Shown piece after piece: positions 24,011-36,080 of a DNA stretch of 64,000 nt. The notes beneath the pieces were generated by a model. The model saw only the letters and a program-made list of their open reading frames with translations. It was not told where the DNA came from and did not search any database. Position 1 is the stretch's first letter. Each line of letters opens with the position of its first letter. The position numbers and the translations under genes were made by a program. Origin of the DNA: Epiperipatus broadwayi (taxonomy: Eukaryota; Onychophora; Udeonychophora; Euonychophora; Peripatidae); NCBI GenBank assembly GCA_028023455.1, contig JAQFVV010000324.1, positions 925,819-989,818 on the forward strand. Direction: 5' to 3'.

Positions 24011-27000
24011 TTTAACATCAATTGGATATTCATTTGCAATACATTGTATATACAATTTGTATATAATATCTTGATAATCAGAAAATAGAACTGTGACTTT
24101 CTTGCCATAAGATTCATTGGATAATTTTAAAACATGTGTAATGGATATCCATCTCCTACAAATTTAACAAAGATTGTCTGCTTCAAGTTTTTAATGACCT
24201 AGAAGCCCTATCCATGATTTGTTGTTTCAATAAACCACCGTTTGGAAAAAATATTAAATAAAAAAAATAAAAATTTTATAATGTGTTCACTTGTATGAAA
24301 TGGCATGTGAACCATTTCTTAGACTTTTTTTTATCTCATATACTCATTTAACTACATAGTATCTATTACATATAGAGCGTTATTTTTTCACTAACTATAT
24401 TATCTTTACTGTGAATTATTCAATACAAAGTTTTATTTAAAATAGTTTCAAAAGTAAAATTAATGACAATGATAATTTTTTATTTAGTAAACTTATTTTT
24501 TGCTATGTCAAATGTTATTAATTATTCTGACATTTCAATTGTTCTTCAAGTCCTAAACAAAAAAATAAAAAATACATAGTGTTATTTATAAAACATTTAT
24601 ATAAATTCAACGCTATTATATCTACCTATTTAAACATACATTATAGTATTACACAATATATATATATCAATATAACACATCTAATTATACTTTATTTATA
24701 TATACTCTTAACTTATATTTTAAACATACAAGTATGTTAATTGTTTTTTGATAAAAAGAAAGTAGTTATCTTGGCAGCAAAAGAAAAAAAAGTATCCTAA
24801 ACAAACTCGTTCACACTTATCAAGATGTAAAAACTTTTTTATCTGAATGTGAACTCTTTCAACTTATTTCTGACTGTTTTTTTTTTTTCATAATTGATTA
24901 TTCCATTTTTGTGTGATAATTAGTTTTGTTGACATATATAATTTTTAAATTATATATAATGCCTTAAAAACACACGAAGTTCGCTCTTATCTTGGTTTTA
25001 AATATCTACATAAAAACTTGGAAACCAAATGCCAAGATCTTTCAGCAGATACTCTGTAAATGTGATATGGATTATGATCTCATGTTGTGTAACAAATCAC
25101 AGCTAAAGCAGTTAAGAAAACTTAATTTAAAACTAGATTCCTCTTCAAATCTTTCTCTCATAAGCATTAATTTTATTTACATATATATTTTTAATCATCT
25201 AAAGTGACTTTTTACAATATACTGTATACATAATTATTTATTACACATATTTTTAATATTTCTATAATATACTAATTATAATTACATATATGACAAAATA
25301 ATATATTAAAAATTAATCAAACAGTTTCATTAAAAATATGCTTTTATGACTTAAAATAAAATGTTCTTTAGGAATATTTAATAAAAAATAATCATATTTA
25401 GATATAAAAATCATCATTTTTAAAACTTATTCACTGAGTATAATATAACAGTAAAAGAGGCAGGTTGAAGAACTCAAGCTCTCTGGATTGATTACCAGAG
25501 AAAAGTGGCAAAAAAAAAATTTCTCTTTGGTCAGTTGAATAGATCTATTTGGCTTGGATGTGTTTTGGTATCCCAAGTAACTGATCTTATAACTACTATG
25601 AAAATAAAAGGAAATAATATTACTGAATTTTTTTTATTTCTATATGGAGTATTTGTTTTGTGTTTTACTTCATTTTATATCATTTGTCTATTGTTAACTT
25701 TAGGATTATATTAGCATACAGTCCGAATATTAAATTTTCTTCTTATTGATATTTGTATTAGTAATGCTTAAAGTTCTGAAGAACTCCAGAGCAGCAAAAT
25801 GTTTTATTATTTTTGTTTATTCTAATTGATTATGGAAAATTATATAAAAAAAATATTGATTAATAATAATCTATTACAGAGACTATAAGAAAAAAAAAAT
25901 CAATCAAGATTTAAAGTAAAAGTAAAAGATCTATAAAGAATATTTTGAAAGGAACTAAGAAAAATATAAATTAAAAGAGATAGATAATGATATGGAATGA
26001 CTCTACATGTGTTCTTATGGTAGATAGGTAATGGAATTTAATTATATATGTTATTTTACATGGATAATTATGTTTATCTTAAAAAGACATTGTCAGAATT
26101 GGAAGAGCAGATAAAATAATTATTCAAGTTTGTTTCTCCAATCTGTGCAAAATATACAAATATATAAAAGATGCTAATTTGCATTATGAATATTAGAAGT
26201 AAACTTAGTTTCAAGTACAGTTTTGTCTGGATGGTCTACACAAAGAATATATTTTGAGAGTGACAAATAGTATGTTTCCAATTACGACTGATATTGTCTT
26301 ATTAACTATGAGATTTTGAAAAAAAAAAAAGAAGAATTTTCTCTCATTAAAAACTTGTAAAAATAGAATATTAAAAATTTAGGTATGTAGATTTAAAAAA
26401 AGTTTTGAAATCTTTTTGTTAGCATTACTAATTTAGTCTTCATCTAAAAATCAATTATACATTATGAAAAAATAACAAAAAAACAATATTTATAAGAGTG
26501 GAAATATTTCTTGTTTAATTATCAAATAATGTATATAATGTTATGATATTTAAATAGTTATAAAAAGATATCTTTTAAACTCAGTTAATTTATTCATTCT
26601 TCCGCACTTAATTTTTAAATCCAACTATTATATATATAAGATATTATTATATAAAAGACTATATCATAGAATCATAGTAAACTGAGCATTTATTTCAACC
26701 CATTAATGTGATAATCATGATTTTCAAAATTATAACATTTGTCAAGTCCATTGTTAGTTATTTAAATAGTGTCTCTCTGATCTATCATGCAGTCTTTTTG
26801 AGCATTAAACAGTGGATCTTTGATTTTTCTCTTTCTGTAATTTTTTTTTTACAATCTACTTCAACAAAAACCTGCAAAAAACCCATGGCTGTTTTTTTTT
26901 TTTTTTTATGAGTGTAAAATATTAATGCACTTTGTAGTTAGTTTTTCTTTTCTGTATATAAGTGAATAATATTTTTGTCCTCAAGTTCGTCTGTTTCCCT

Positions 27001-27270
27001 CTAATATATAAACAATTTAAATGGCTATGTTCCATGGCATATAAAACATTAGGCTGGCCATCTTATCTAATTTCTTATTATTATTTAATCTGTTCAAAGT
27101 CAAAGATATCCTAAAAGTAATACTAATTTTCTCTGTATATGTTATTTTAATTTCACTTCTGAGGTACTTGTCTGTGCCTGGTAATAACGTCTATCTTTTA
27201 TTATTTTAATTTTTTTTTCCACTTACAATTATTTATTCTAAAACATTGTACATTTTTGTATATATGTAAT
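24011..27270. other. AT-rich non-coding DNA
   Basis: No gene supported. Short open frames at 24992-25207 (71 codons, with a Lys/Cys/Asp-containing central stretch), 25505-25714 and 26708-26911 have no recognisable domain. (TA)n and poly-A/T runs are common. Confidence 0.45.
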
Positions 27271-27450
27271 ATTATGGAAGGAAACTAGTCTTCATATATA
27301 CAATATATAATTGATTTGCACTCCCACAATCAATAAAAGTTGGTTTATTTAAAGAATAAGTTCTAAATATTGATGAACAACCTTTACTTTTAATGGGAAG
27401 TGAGTGTCAGTTCAATAGTGCATGTGTGAAGACTAGTTTCCTTCCACAAT
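27271..27450. mobile_element. 180-bp palindromic MITE
   Basis: ATTATGGAAGGAAACTAGTC at the left and its inverse GACTAGTTTCCTTCCACAAT at the right form TIRs of ~24 bp that differ at one position. Inner segments (GCACTCCCACAATCAATAAA versus the inverse of TTTTAATGGGAAGTGAGTG) also pair imperfectly, so nearly the whole element folds back. AAT flanks both sides, but a TSD longer than that cannot be claimed. No ORF. Confidence 0.75.
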
Positions 27451-28659
27451 AATGCATAAATATATAATGCCTATATTATTAATTATCAGGTTTATTTAAA
27501 TAAATCTTTACCATATCAAAAGTGTAAATTTCCAAATTCTCTTTTTTAATCAGACTCATACATAAATAAATAATTATTCTAATGCAAAAATGCTCTAAAG
27601 CATATGTATATATACAACGTTGGCACTTGAGATTTCAGATGAACATCTTTCTCTCACACTCACATCAGCTCATTCTAATTCTAGATGGTTCAGCTATCAA
27701 TTTATAATTCAATGCATTATCACTCTATTTTAATTTTAAACCTCAATAACAAATCAATTTAATTTAATTCTGAATTTTTTTAAATTTAATTCTACAAACA
27801 TGTTATCAATAGCATCTTATGACATCACGTCGAAATACATCAAATATTGTACATTCACTTGTTTGTATAGTGATTCGTATCAGTACAATTAGATTTTTCT
27901 TTTTCTGACAACACTCAGCTGCAAATCACTGTATTTTCCAATAATTTCATGAGCTAAATTTTGCCACTTCATATATATATTTACCTTTCTCTTCCCTGTC
28001 TTTTGTCAGTCACCATTTACTTATTAAATATTTTTGACTGTTAGTGCTATTTAAGAAATAATCATATTTAGATTTGAAGAGCTTATGAAAACTATTAATT
28101 GTGCTGATCTAAAAAAAAAACGGATTTAAAAATGCAATGCTTTTGTGATCTTTTGTTTTCATTTACAGCATGTTTATTATTCAATTATATAACAAAATTG
28201 TTATAAAAAGAAGTTTGCTTATTATATGAAAAAAAAAAAGACCCATTGATTTCTCCTTGTGATCTTAAAGAAATTGAGTATGATCATTCATAATATCCAC
28301 ATACATTTCTGTTATTGCAATCTTTATAATTGGGTAATTATTCACATGGTGAACAAACAATGAATTGACTTCTTCTCAGTAGTCTGCACCAATCAATTTG
28401 TCAAATTTAAGTGAGAACAAAGAAAAAATCATGATCTCAGATTCCTAATAGTTCTTAACTGAAATATTGATTGGTCTTATTTAATAGCAGGATGAATGGA
28501 CACATATATGTAAGAATACCGATTTGATTTTATATTTATAAATGATATATAAATAAATTATGACCATTGATTGATGATTTGTAAAGTTTTTAGCCAAGAA
28601 AGAGATTGTTGACCAAAAGCAAAGAATGATATAAAAAAAAATCTCGTTATGAACATTAG
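27451..28659. other. AT-rich non-coding DNA
   Basis: Nothing recognisable apart from scattered homopolymers. The 5' limit of the following RTE relic is uncertain and could extend into the last ~150 bp. Confidence 0.4.
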
Positions 28660-28938
28660 CTGCTCTTCTATGACAATTTTTACTTAACTAATTACAATTG
28701 TAGTCAGTTTCAAATGAAGAAAAACTGCATGAATTGGAGGATGTCTTTAATGTTAACTGGAACATTGTTAGACTGTGAAGTTAGAAGAAAAGATAAAGAG
28801 AAAATTAATTTGAAAAGTTAGGTATGTTTTTAGTACAATGACATAATAATGGGAGCACAAGTAGAATGGAAGACATATAAAAATATGAAAAAAATATTGT
28901 AGAGATTGATGCTTTATTAGGTTAAATGGCAAAAATTA

Positions 28939-29498
28939 TTATCCATCTTAAATTACATTCAAATATCAGCCTCTCAAGCTAATTGAGCATGCACTTTTTG
29001 AGAGTGTTAAATAAATTAATACTTTCATCTTCAATCCAAGATATGGTATTTATGCAGGAATAAAAAGGATCCTCTTATTCCTACAACTCAAATTCTTTTA
29101 TATGAGCAAATCTGAAGAACTGTTGAGGAGAGCGTGAGTAGAATTGCTTATTTACTCATAATTAAGTTTCAGTAAGAATGACGTTTAGTAAATTCTAAGC
29201 AATTTCACCGACGTCATTCAGTCAAAAAACATCGTAAATAGTAATTTAAAGTGAGAATTCTACTCACGCTCTCCTCAACAGTTCTTCAGATTTGCTCATA
29301 TAAAAGAATTTGAGTTGTAGGAATAAGAGGATCCTTTTTATTCCTGCATAAATACCATATCTTGGATTGAAGAGGAAAGTATTCATTTATTTAACACTCT
29401 CAAAAGGCATGTGCTCAATTAGCTTGAGAGGCTGATATTTGAATGTAATATAATTGTAAGCACGGTGCTAGATAAAATAATTGCTTATCCATCTTAAA
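28939..29498. mobile_element. Palindromic insertion with 14-bp TSD inside RTE copy 2
   Basis: Seen: TTATCCATCTTAAA at 28939-28952 recurs exactly at 29485-29498. Between them lie two inverted arms, 28952-29145 and 29256-29449 (194 bp each), around a ~110-bp loop, followed by a 35-bp unpaired tail (29450-29484) containing GTAAGCACGGTGCTAG. The inner ~125 bp of the arms are identical; the roughly seven mismatches all lie in the outer third. Outside the TSDs the RTE sequence resumes in register, proving insertion. Known: long TSDs (>10 bp) fit target-primed reverse transcription rather than cut-and-paste. Inferred: a retroposed sequence whose body is an inverted duplication, perhaps from snap-back cDNA synthesis or a Penelope-like event. 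No ORF. Confidence 0.8.
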
Positions 29499-29814
29499 AT
29501 AAAATTCTAAATGCAGATAATTCATATTTATGTTCCAACAATTATTATGCTGATGATGAAGTAGATTTTATATAGATGTATTAAATGATTTTAATCAGAT
29601 TAAATATTTTAAAATTGTCATTGGAGAATTTAATATTAGAATCAGAAGATGATTGAAATTTGAATATATTATGGATAAATTTGGTTTTAGAAACAGATAT
29701 GAGGGGGGAAAGGACTTATATTATAAAAAAAATATTTATTATAAATTCTTTTTTTGAGAAAATGCTAAATAGAAATTTTCCTGGAAACATTCTTTTATAA
29801 TTACAAAAAGTTGT

Positions 29815-30090
29815 ATTATTTGATTACAAGTATAAAGTATATATTGAACTTTAGGTGTTATTAGAGGGAATTTGACCATGAACTTCCAAGATCTTTTCAG
29901 CTATCCACCCCATCTTATATAACCAATACTTATGACCACACACATGTGAGAAAGATAAATGATTTCATGCTAAACCAGCATGGTCCAGATCATTTATTTT
30001 TTTTATATGTAAATGGTCAAGGGTATTAGTTATATAAGATGGAGTAGATAGCTGAAGAGAGTTTGACAAAAATTGTATTATATTTGGAAT
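29815..30090. mobile_element. Fold-back element, family B, short palindromic copy
   Basis: It contains CTATCCACCCCATCTTATAT and GACCACACACATGTGAGAAA, then GGTCCAGATCATTTAT, and then the inverse of the left half (ATATAAGATGGAGTAGATAG). The long non-palindromic core of the 10.4-kb copy is absent. It lies within RTE copy 2 and so inserted later than that LINE. Confidence 0.65.
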
Positions 30091-31960
30091 AACAAAAACT
30101 GTAATGTGCTTAATAGATTTAGTATAGAAAGTGGTCATTCATTAGTGAGATATAAAATATGAGTTAATACAAAGCTAAAAAAACAAAAAACAAAGGCTAT
30201 TAAGATAAATTATTTTAACAGTTGAGATCCCTAGCTTTAAGAAATTGCTTCACTAAATTTCCATTAGAATGTATAAATTATTTTAAAATATTAATAACTG
30301 AAATACAAGCTTATTATATATCTGTATCAACATATGTAATATATAGGGTATATGAGCACAGACTTTCACTTGTTACCATAACTCTCCACTCAATAGATTT
30401 TGAAGATGGCTCAGAAATGGAGATAATAGAAAAATAATATTCTAATAACTGCTTTATAAATAGACGATCTAAGTAGCAATTCATTAGAAAATTTTCAATT
30501 GGGATAAGGCAATGTATAAAGAAAAGAAAGGATATGAAAATGTTTTTAAATAGCTATTTAAAAGAATTGAATATTTGAAAGTCTAGAAAATTGTATAGAA
30601 AAAAATTAATAGTGATATAATTAAATGTAAAGAAGCAATGAAATCTCTAGAAGAAAATCAAATTCTTAAGACTATTAAACAATCTCTAAGTATTGAATAA
30701 AAGTTATTTTGGTAATAAGAAGAAAACATATTATAATAAAATAATGAATAATATTATAAAATGAACAGAAGAATTCCATAAAGAACAGCACTTTAATAAT
30801 AATAAAAAAGATCCTTTCAATTATGACAACTTTTGAAATTCTGAGTACTTTAAATGAAGATGTGGAATAAGCAATTAAATTTATGACAAATGGAAAAACT
30901 TCAGAGAATAATGGAATTGTTGTAGATGTTTTAAAAAGACAGATGAACAATAATTGAAAAATATATACATCAAATATCTAGATAATAAAGGTATACCAGA
31001 TGTTTGGATGAATACAGTAGTAAAATTGGCATTTAAGAAAAGTGATAACAAAGATATTAGAAATTATGGAGATATCAGTTTTTTGTTTTTTGTATAGAAG
31101 ATTCTTTACTAAGTTCATTTTTATTTTACAAATAACTAAAAAAAAAATGGATATAAAAGTGGCTATTACACAATGTAAACACATATAAAGAGAATTAAAA
31201 AATATAAATTGCTGTTTTATTTTGAGCTTATAGATTACATATAAATATTTGATTTTTTTATAATGATAAGGATATATGGCAGATTGATATAGCAATTCTT
31301 AAGTTATCTAGATTTTGCAAATTATATATATATATTTTGCAAATAATTCTTCAGAGTTTCAATAAGTATTATAAAACCAATAAAATGAAAACAAGAACAG
31401 AGAACTAAAGTTAAATGTTAAGACTAAATATTCAAAGGCTTTTCTAAAAAGCAAAAAATTAATTATTGATAGAAATAAATTAGAAAACATTAATGGTTAT
31501 AAATACTTTGATCAAATTATTAATACAGATGGAAACATAAGGGATAAAACTAATAATGTAATTAAAATTGAATGGAGTACTTTGATAAAAATAATGCTAA
31601 AAGGTAACATTCCTTTTAAAAAGGAAGGTCTTTAAATTAATGTTTCTTCAGTGCTTATATGTAAATTTGTTACTTGGTCACATAGTTGAAGAGTAATACA
31701 ATGATTTCAGGCCACATAATAACATATTGGGAGAGTTAATGTGATTAGAAAAAAATTGAAATTGAAAGCAAAGTCCATGGTTGCTAAAACATACGAGGAG
31801 CATTTATATCATTGAAACAAATTAGAGTCTGCAATAGAGTTGAACATGTTTCTAGAAAATATTATAATAAATGGACAACTGAAGTCTTAAATTCAGTTCC
31901 ATGAGATTGTAAAAGACTTAGAAAGAGACTGCATATGAAATGTATAGTGAAATAAGTTTG

Positions 31961-34129
31961 CTGAAGTAATTAAAAAACTGCATTAAATTTGAAAGCTGTT
32001 CATTCTGTCTTGGATTGGTATGCTTGAAAATGATTATGTTATACAAAATATTAAATGTATATTAGATTTTTTGTTATGGACATTAGTGCAAAACAAAAAT
32101 AGTCTTTTTTCAATATACAATATACTTTAATAATCTTTAAATAACAAAACTTTTAAAGACTTCAACCAAATGATGAATAACACTTGTTTTTAATACACCA
32201 TTAAACTTTTACTTAAGTGACAGTGTGGCGTACCTCAGTGGTTGTATAGTGGACATAATAGCTAAAGATTCTTGGTTGATAAAGATTATGTTGTGGAAAT
32301 GGGATGAAGCAGAATATGGGAAAACTTAGAATGGGGAATGGAAAATAAAGTGGCTAACAGGTTTCTCTTTGCTGAGAGATTCTTGACTTCATTTAAGGAG
32401 AAGCTACAGTACATCTCATCACATCACATGTATTATTATATTGGTTGAAATGCTAGCCAGAAGAATAAGGTGTCTATACTTATTGAAGAATTGATGATAT
32501 TAAAATTATATAGTTATTAAATTTGATGCTGATATATTTATATGATATTGGATTTAAAATTTTAGACTGATTTGAATTTGTTACTAAATGTGTAAATGCA
32601 TATTCCTTCCACCTATAAACTTAGGCTTCACTGATAAACATAAAAATGAAAAACATGCCTGACATGGGAATTTAAATACTAAGAATAGGAAGCTGGAAAT
32701 CACTCAGTATTCAAACTTACATTAAATGGTATTAGAAGAAAACTGCTCTTGTACTTCCATTTGTGTATTTTATACTTCATAATTACTATAATTTAATGCT
32801 TTGTTTGTAATGAATTTAGAGTTCTATTTAGTTTAATGCTCTAGTAGCATAATAAGCTTGAGATTTGCAAGACTCTGGATCAAAGCTTCTTGCATTACTT
32901 TTAGGTTCAAATATCACATGATTTCTCCAGAAATAAGCATTTGATTATTTTTAGTAAATGGAGCTGGAGGCTATTGTAATCGTGCGCATAAATTTTCTCA
33001 AATAATGCATAATCTAAATATAAGGATTATAGTTTAAAACATTATTCTGGAACTAATTTTTATAAAATTTATTATATATATATATTCCTTTTACTATCTT
33101 GTTAATTAAAAAAAAAAAAACCCACAGCAATATTTAAATTTGGCACATTCATTTAAAGTAATTTCTAATGATGATAATATCATGACATGAATCCATTAAT
33201 TCATATACATATTCAGTAGATACTTAGTTCTCAAATGATTATTAATAAGCATACTATCTATACAAAATATTTACATATCTCTAGTTCAAATATTGTAATA
33301 CAATATTAGATATATGAGACTAATATCTAAATTCAGTATAGTGTTATTGAAATTTTTATTAAATTTATATAGTATTGATAAATATATTATTAGAAAATAT
33401 ATAGTTGTAATATTTTTGATGATTTTATTGCTATCATTATACTACAAAACAATAAAGAAGAAATTAAGTGAATCTTTCTATAAAATTAGGTTTCTGATTA
33501 AAACTAGTTGTTTTAAAGAAGTAGTAATGACAGATATCGCGTTCAAACAGACTATTGATTTTTCTTTTTCAAAAATCAATAAAATAGTAATGAGGTTTCA
33601 GTTACTTTGAACTTTTCTAGAGTTTTACAAATTTGTGATCACTTTTTTAAAACGTGTAATTGGTAGTTTATTTAATGTGGAATTGAAAAAAAAAGAATCA
33701 AATGAATTTGTGTTAAATATATAGTGTTGTTTTCTCGCTCTCTCTTTTTCTGTGTATATAAATATATGTATGCAATAAATTCAATGTTTTTTATCAATAT
33801 AATAATGAAAACAATGCGATAGTGTTTATTTTCGAATTCTGCACCCTCCTCCCATTTTATTTCATTTCCAATTACATTTTTATTACTTTACTATAAAATA
33901 ATAATCATAGCATTTTTTTATTTATTAATTCAAATATATATATTTCGTTTTTTTAAAAGTAAGAAAAAATTTTAAAGCAACTATTTCTCCCTAACTTTAT
34001 TTACATTTTATTCTTTCTTTATTTTTCAATTGAAATTAAAATTTATATTAACAAATCACTTAATTTGAAAAAAAAAAAACCCCACTAACTCTAAACTTTG
34101 GATTTGCAGAAGAATCACGTTGATAATGA
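31961..34129. other. AT-rich non-coding DNA
   Basis: No gene supported. 33314-33610 is a 98-codon open frame of Ile/Leu/Lys/Phe-rich composition without a recognisable domain. (TA)n lies at 33073-33082. Two weak tRNA-like patches are listed or discussed separately. Confidence 0.4.
32225..32295 (+). repeat. Possible decayed tRNA-derived SINE head
   Basis: TACCTCAGTGGTTGTATAGT resembles a pol III A box (TRGCNNAGYNGG). About 35 bp later GGTTGATAAAG sits where a B box (GGTTCGANTCC) would be. The patch is GC-richer than its flanks. No TSD or A-tail was found, so it may be coincidence. Confidence 0.3.
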
Positions 34130-34445
34130 AATAGACCTATTAATGTCCTTACAATTCTCAATACATATTTTCTGTTAATCAAAATACAATCCAATTCTGC
34201 TATACTTCATTTGGATGTTTCCATGGCCATTTCCATTCAGCTTAGTTTCTCAAAAATAATAATAATAATATTTTTTTTTTTTGAAATTTTACAGGTCTGT
34301 ATGTTCTCTCATCCCTATTATCATAAGCAAATTTATCATCAACTTTTTCATCTTTCAATCATTTATCAATAACAGAATTAAAGACTTTTATGACAATTTA
34401 AATTTTTTTTGATCCAATCAAAATAAATTTTGTATATCCATATTG
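34130..34445 (-). pseudogene. RTE-clade LINE fragment (copy 3, endonuclease part)
   Basis: It matches 42280-42560 on the same strand: the plus-strand string CATTTGGATGTTTCCATGGC aligns with the DNA encoding the endonuclease ENxQTSxAELDYIL segment, and the matching ends abruptly at 34445 within TATATCCATAT. At that exact point a different, GC-richer sequence begins, so the fragment was probably cut by an insertion. The rest of the RTE copy was not found on the far side. Confidence 0.6.
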
Positions 34446-36080
34446 TAATGGTCAAGATTGTATAATCAGTCAACAAAACCGAAAGGCCAAGTAGGGACTC
34501 TCAACAAGCACCAACAGGGTTACCCCCTGCTCCTATTTAAACCCCTATCTAAGCTTCCTAGATTCAACCACCTAATTAACATTTTTAATGTCACCCAACT
34601 TCATTTTTTCCACAGTGTGACCTAGCTCAGGGAACAAACAGAAACTCTCTCTCTGTGTGTTCTCACAACTTTAATATGGTGCACCTTATCCCACCTTTTA
34701 TACAGATTGGTATTACATTATAACTTGTAACTCTGCTCTAACATACTATCAAATCAATTTTATTAGTAGACTACTGGATTACATGGAAATTTTTACTAGC
34801 CTGGGTTCAAAGCTTGGACTGGTTAAAGCAATATTCAACAAATACATAAATGTAGGTTATTATCTTATGGCTCCAAGGTATATAAACACACAATTAATCA
34901 TGATAATAATAGTTTATTATAATATTGAATGGAATGAATAGGTAAGATACAAGTTAATTTATAAATGAATGATTTCACTGGCCCTTACATTATTATGGAT
35001 TGAAGTACTGGCACATTACATGTTGGTGTGTGCCTAAATTACATGATAATTAATTGTAAAAGTAACAATGATCAATCTTAACCAACAACTATCAGTCATT
35101 ATGGTTTTTGAAATACTAATCAATTAAAAGGGATTATGATAATAACATTGTGCATGCATTCAATTCTACAGTCATCCAGGGATATATATGCATGGGCAAA
35201 GATCAAAACAAAGGAGTGATCTAAATATTGCAGTTCTGCTCTCAGTGTAATTGCTATTCATAATCACGTTATATGGAATTAAGATTTGAGATCTGCTTGG
35301 TAATCAAGTGGTATGGTTCTCCACTGTAAAATGGATGTCCCTGGCCACAGAGGTGCATCTGTTTCTGACCATGGGCACATTCCTATGGAGAAAGGGAATA
35401 TGTGCTGAATCTAGGATTTGGAGTCACAGGAAATTTGTGCTCCTGCAAGACCTAGGCTGGTTATAATGTATGGATTATGAGCTCAAATATACAGCATCTG
35501 GTTTGCCCTTATGCAGTTTGACCATATGACACATGAACCATACAAGATATACATGAGAATAAAGCTATAATATGATATTGAACCAAGACAGCAAAATTAG
35601 GAAGCAGGAATGCAAACATGGCCCATATAACAATAAAAATTATATAAACCTTCCACCTACACACCTATAAATTATAATTCATTTCAATATTCTAAAGTTT
35701 CCCTGGACAAGTATAGAGAACTTGAATGAAATTTAAAACCCGCTCACAATAATATGATCATAATTTTAACTAAACAGTCTTTAATATTATAATGGTTATT
35801 ACATGAGGTATTAATCAATCATAATCTCACTGACAGTTTGACGGCTTGTGTTCACATGATCAATACATGACAATGTTTTATTTACAGACATAGAGTATAC
35901 AGGTAACGCTATATAGACATTTATATATTGTGATATTACCTCGATATGATAGACACTGTATATAACAATAATGGGGAAGGGGGGTATTTTATTCACAAAT
36001 ATAAACTGAGAATATGAATTGGATTATCTTTATTCTACAACACGTGGTAAAATTTGGCATAAATATGTTTACATATATAT
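34446..36080. other. GC-richer unassigned block, probable LTR-element remnant
   Basis: Starts with TGTAATGGTCAAG exactly where an RTE fragment is interrupted, and is visibly GC-richer than its flanks, particularly 34480-34700 and 35280-35540. It contains a TATA-like CTATTTAAACCCC near 34533 and a purine tract ATGGGGAAGGGGGG at 35970-35983, about 100 bp before the solo LTR. These suggest LTR-element debris, but I recognise no protein and could not pair the ends. The open frame 35811-35996 (minus) is not supported. Confidence 0.35.

Larger units (their letters stand above)
28660..31960 (+). pseudogene. RTE-clade LINE relic hosting two nested insertions (copy 2)
   Basis: Matched by eye to the reverse complement of 40150-43210. 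28670-28800 equals the endonuclease start (GAAGTTAGAAGAAAAG is shared with the WDILGL..VRRKG region). 29510-29690 equals the endonuclease middle, with GEFNIRIR in place of GDFNARIG and then a KFGFRNR string. 31030-31080 corresponds to the KKGDxxDIxNYxxIS entry into RT. 31480-31620 matches the NxYxYxxQxIxTDGN region, and 31830-31930 the GHVxRxxxxxWTxEVLNxxPxDxKR tail. The RT catalytic block is mostly deleted between about 31100 and 31360, and stops are everywhere. A 532-bp palindromic insertion and a family B element interrupt it. Confidence 0.75.

Noticed and set aside
30675-31295. Minus-strand frames of 91 and 105 codons.
   Set aside because: They are antisense shadows of the plus-strand RTE relic and are made almost entirely of AT-codon residues.
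32820-32920. tRNA-like patch (CTAGTAGCATAATAAGCTTG ... GGATCAAAGC).
   Set aside because: The A- and B-box resemblance is too loose, with no A-tail or TSD.
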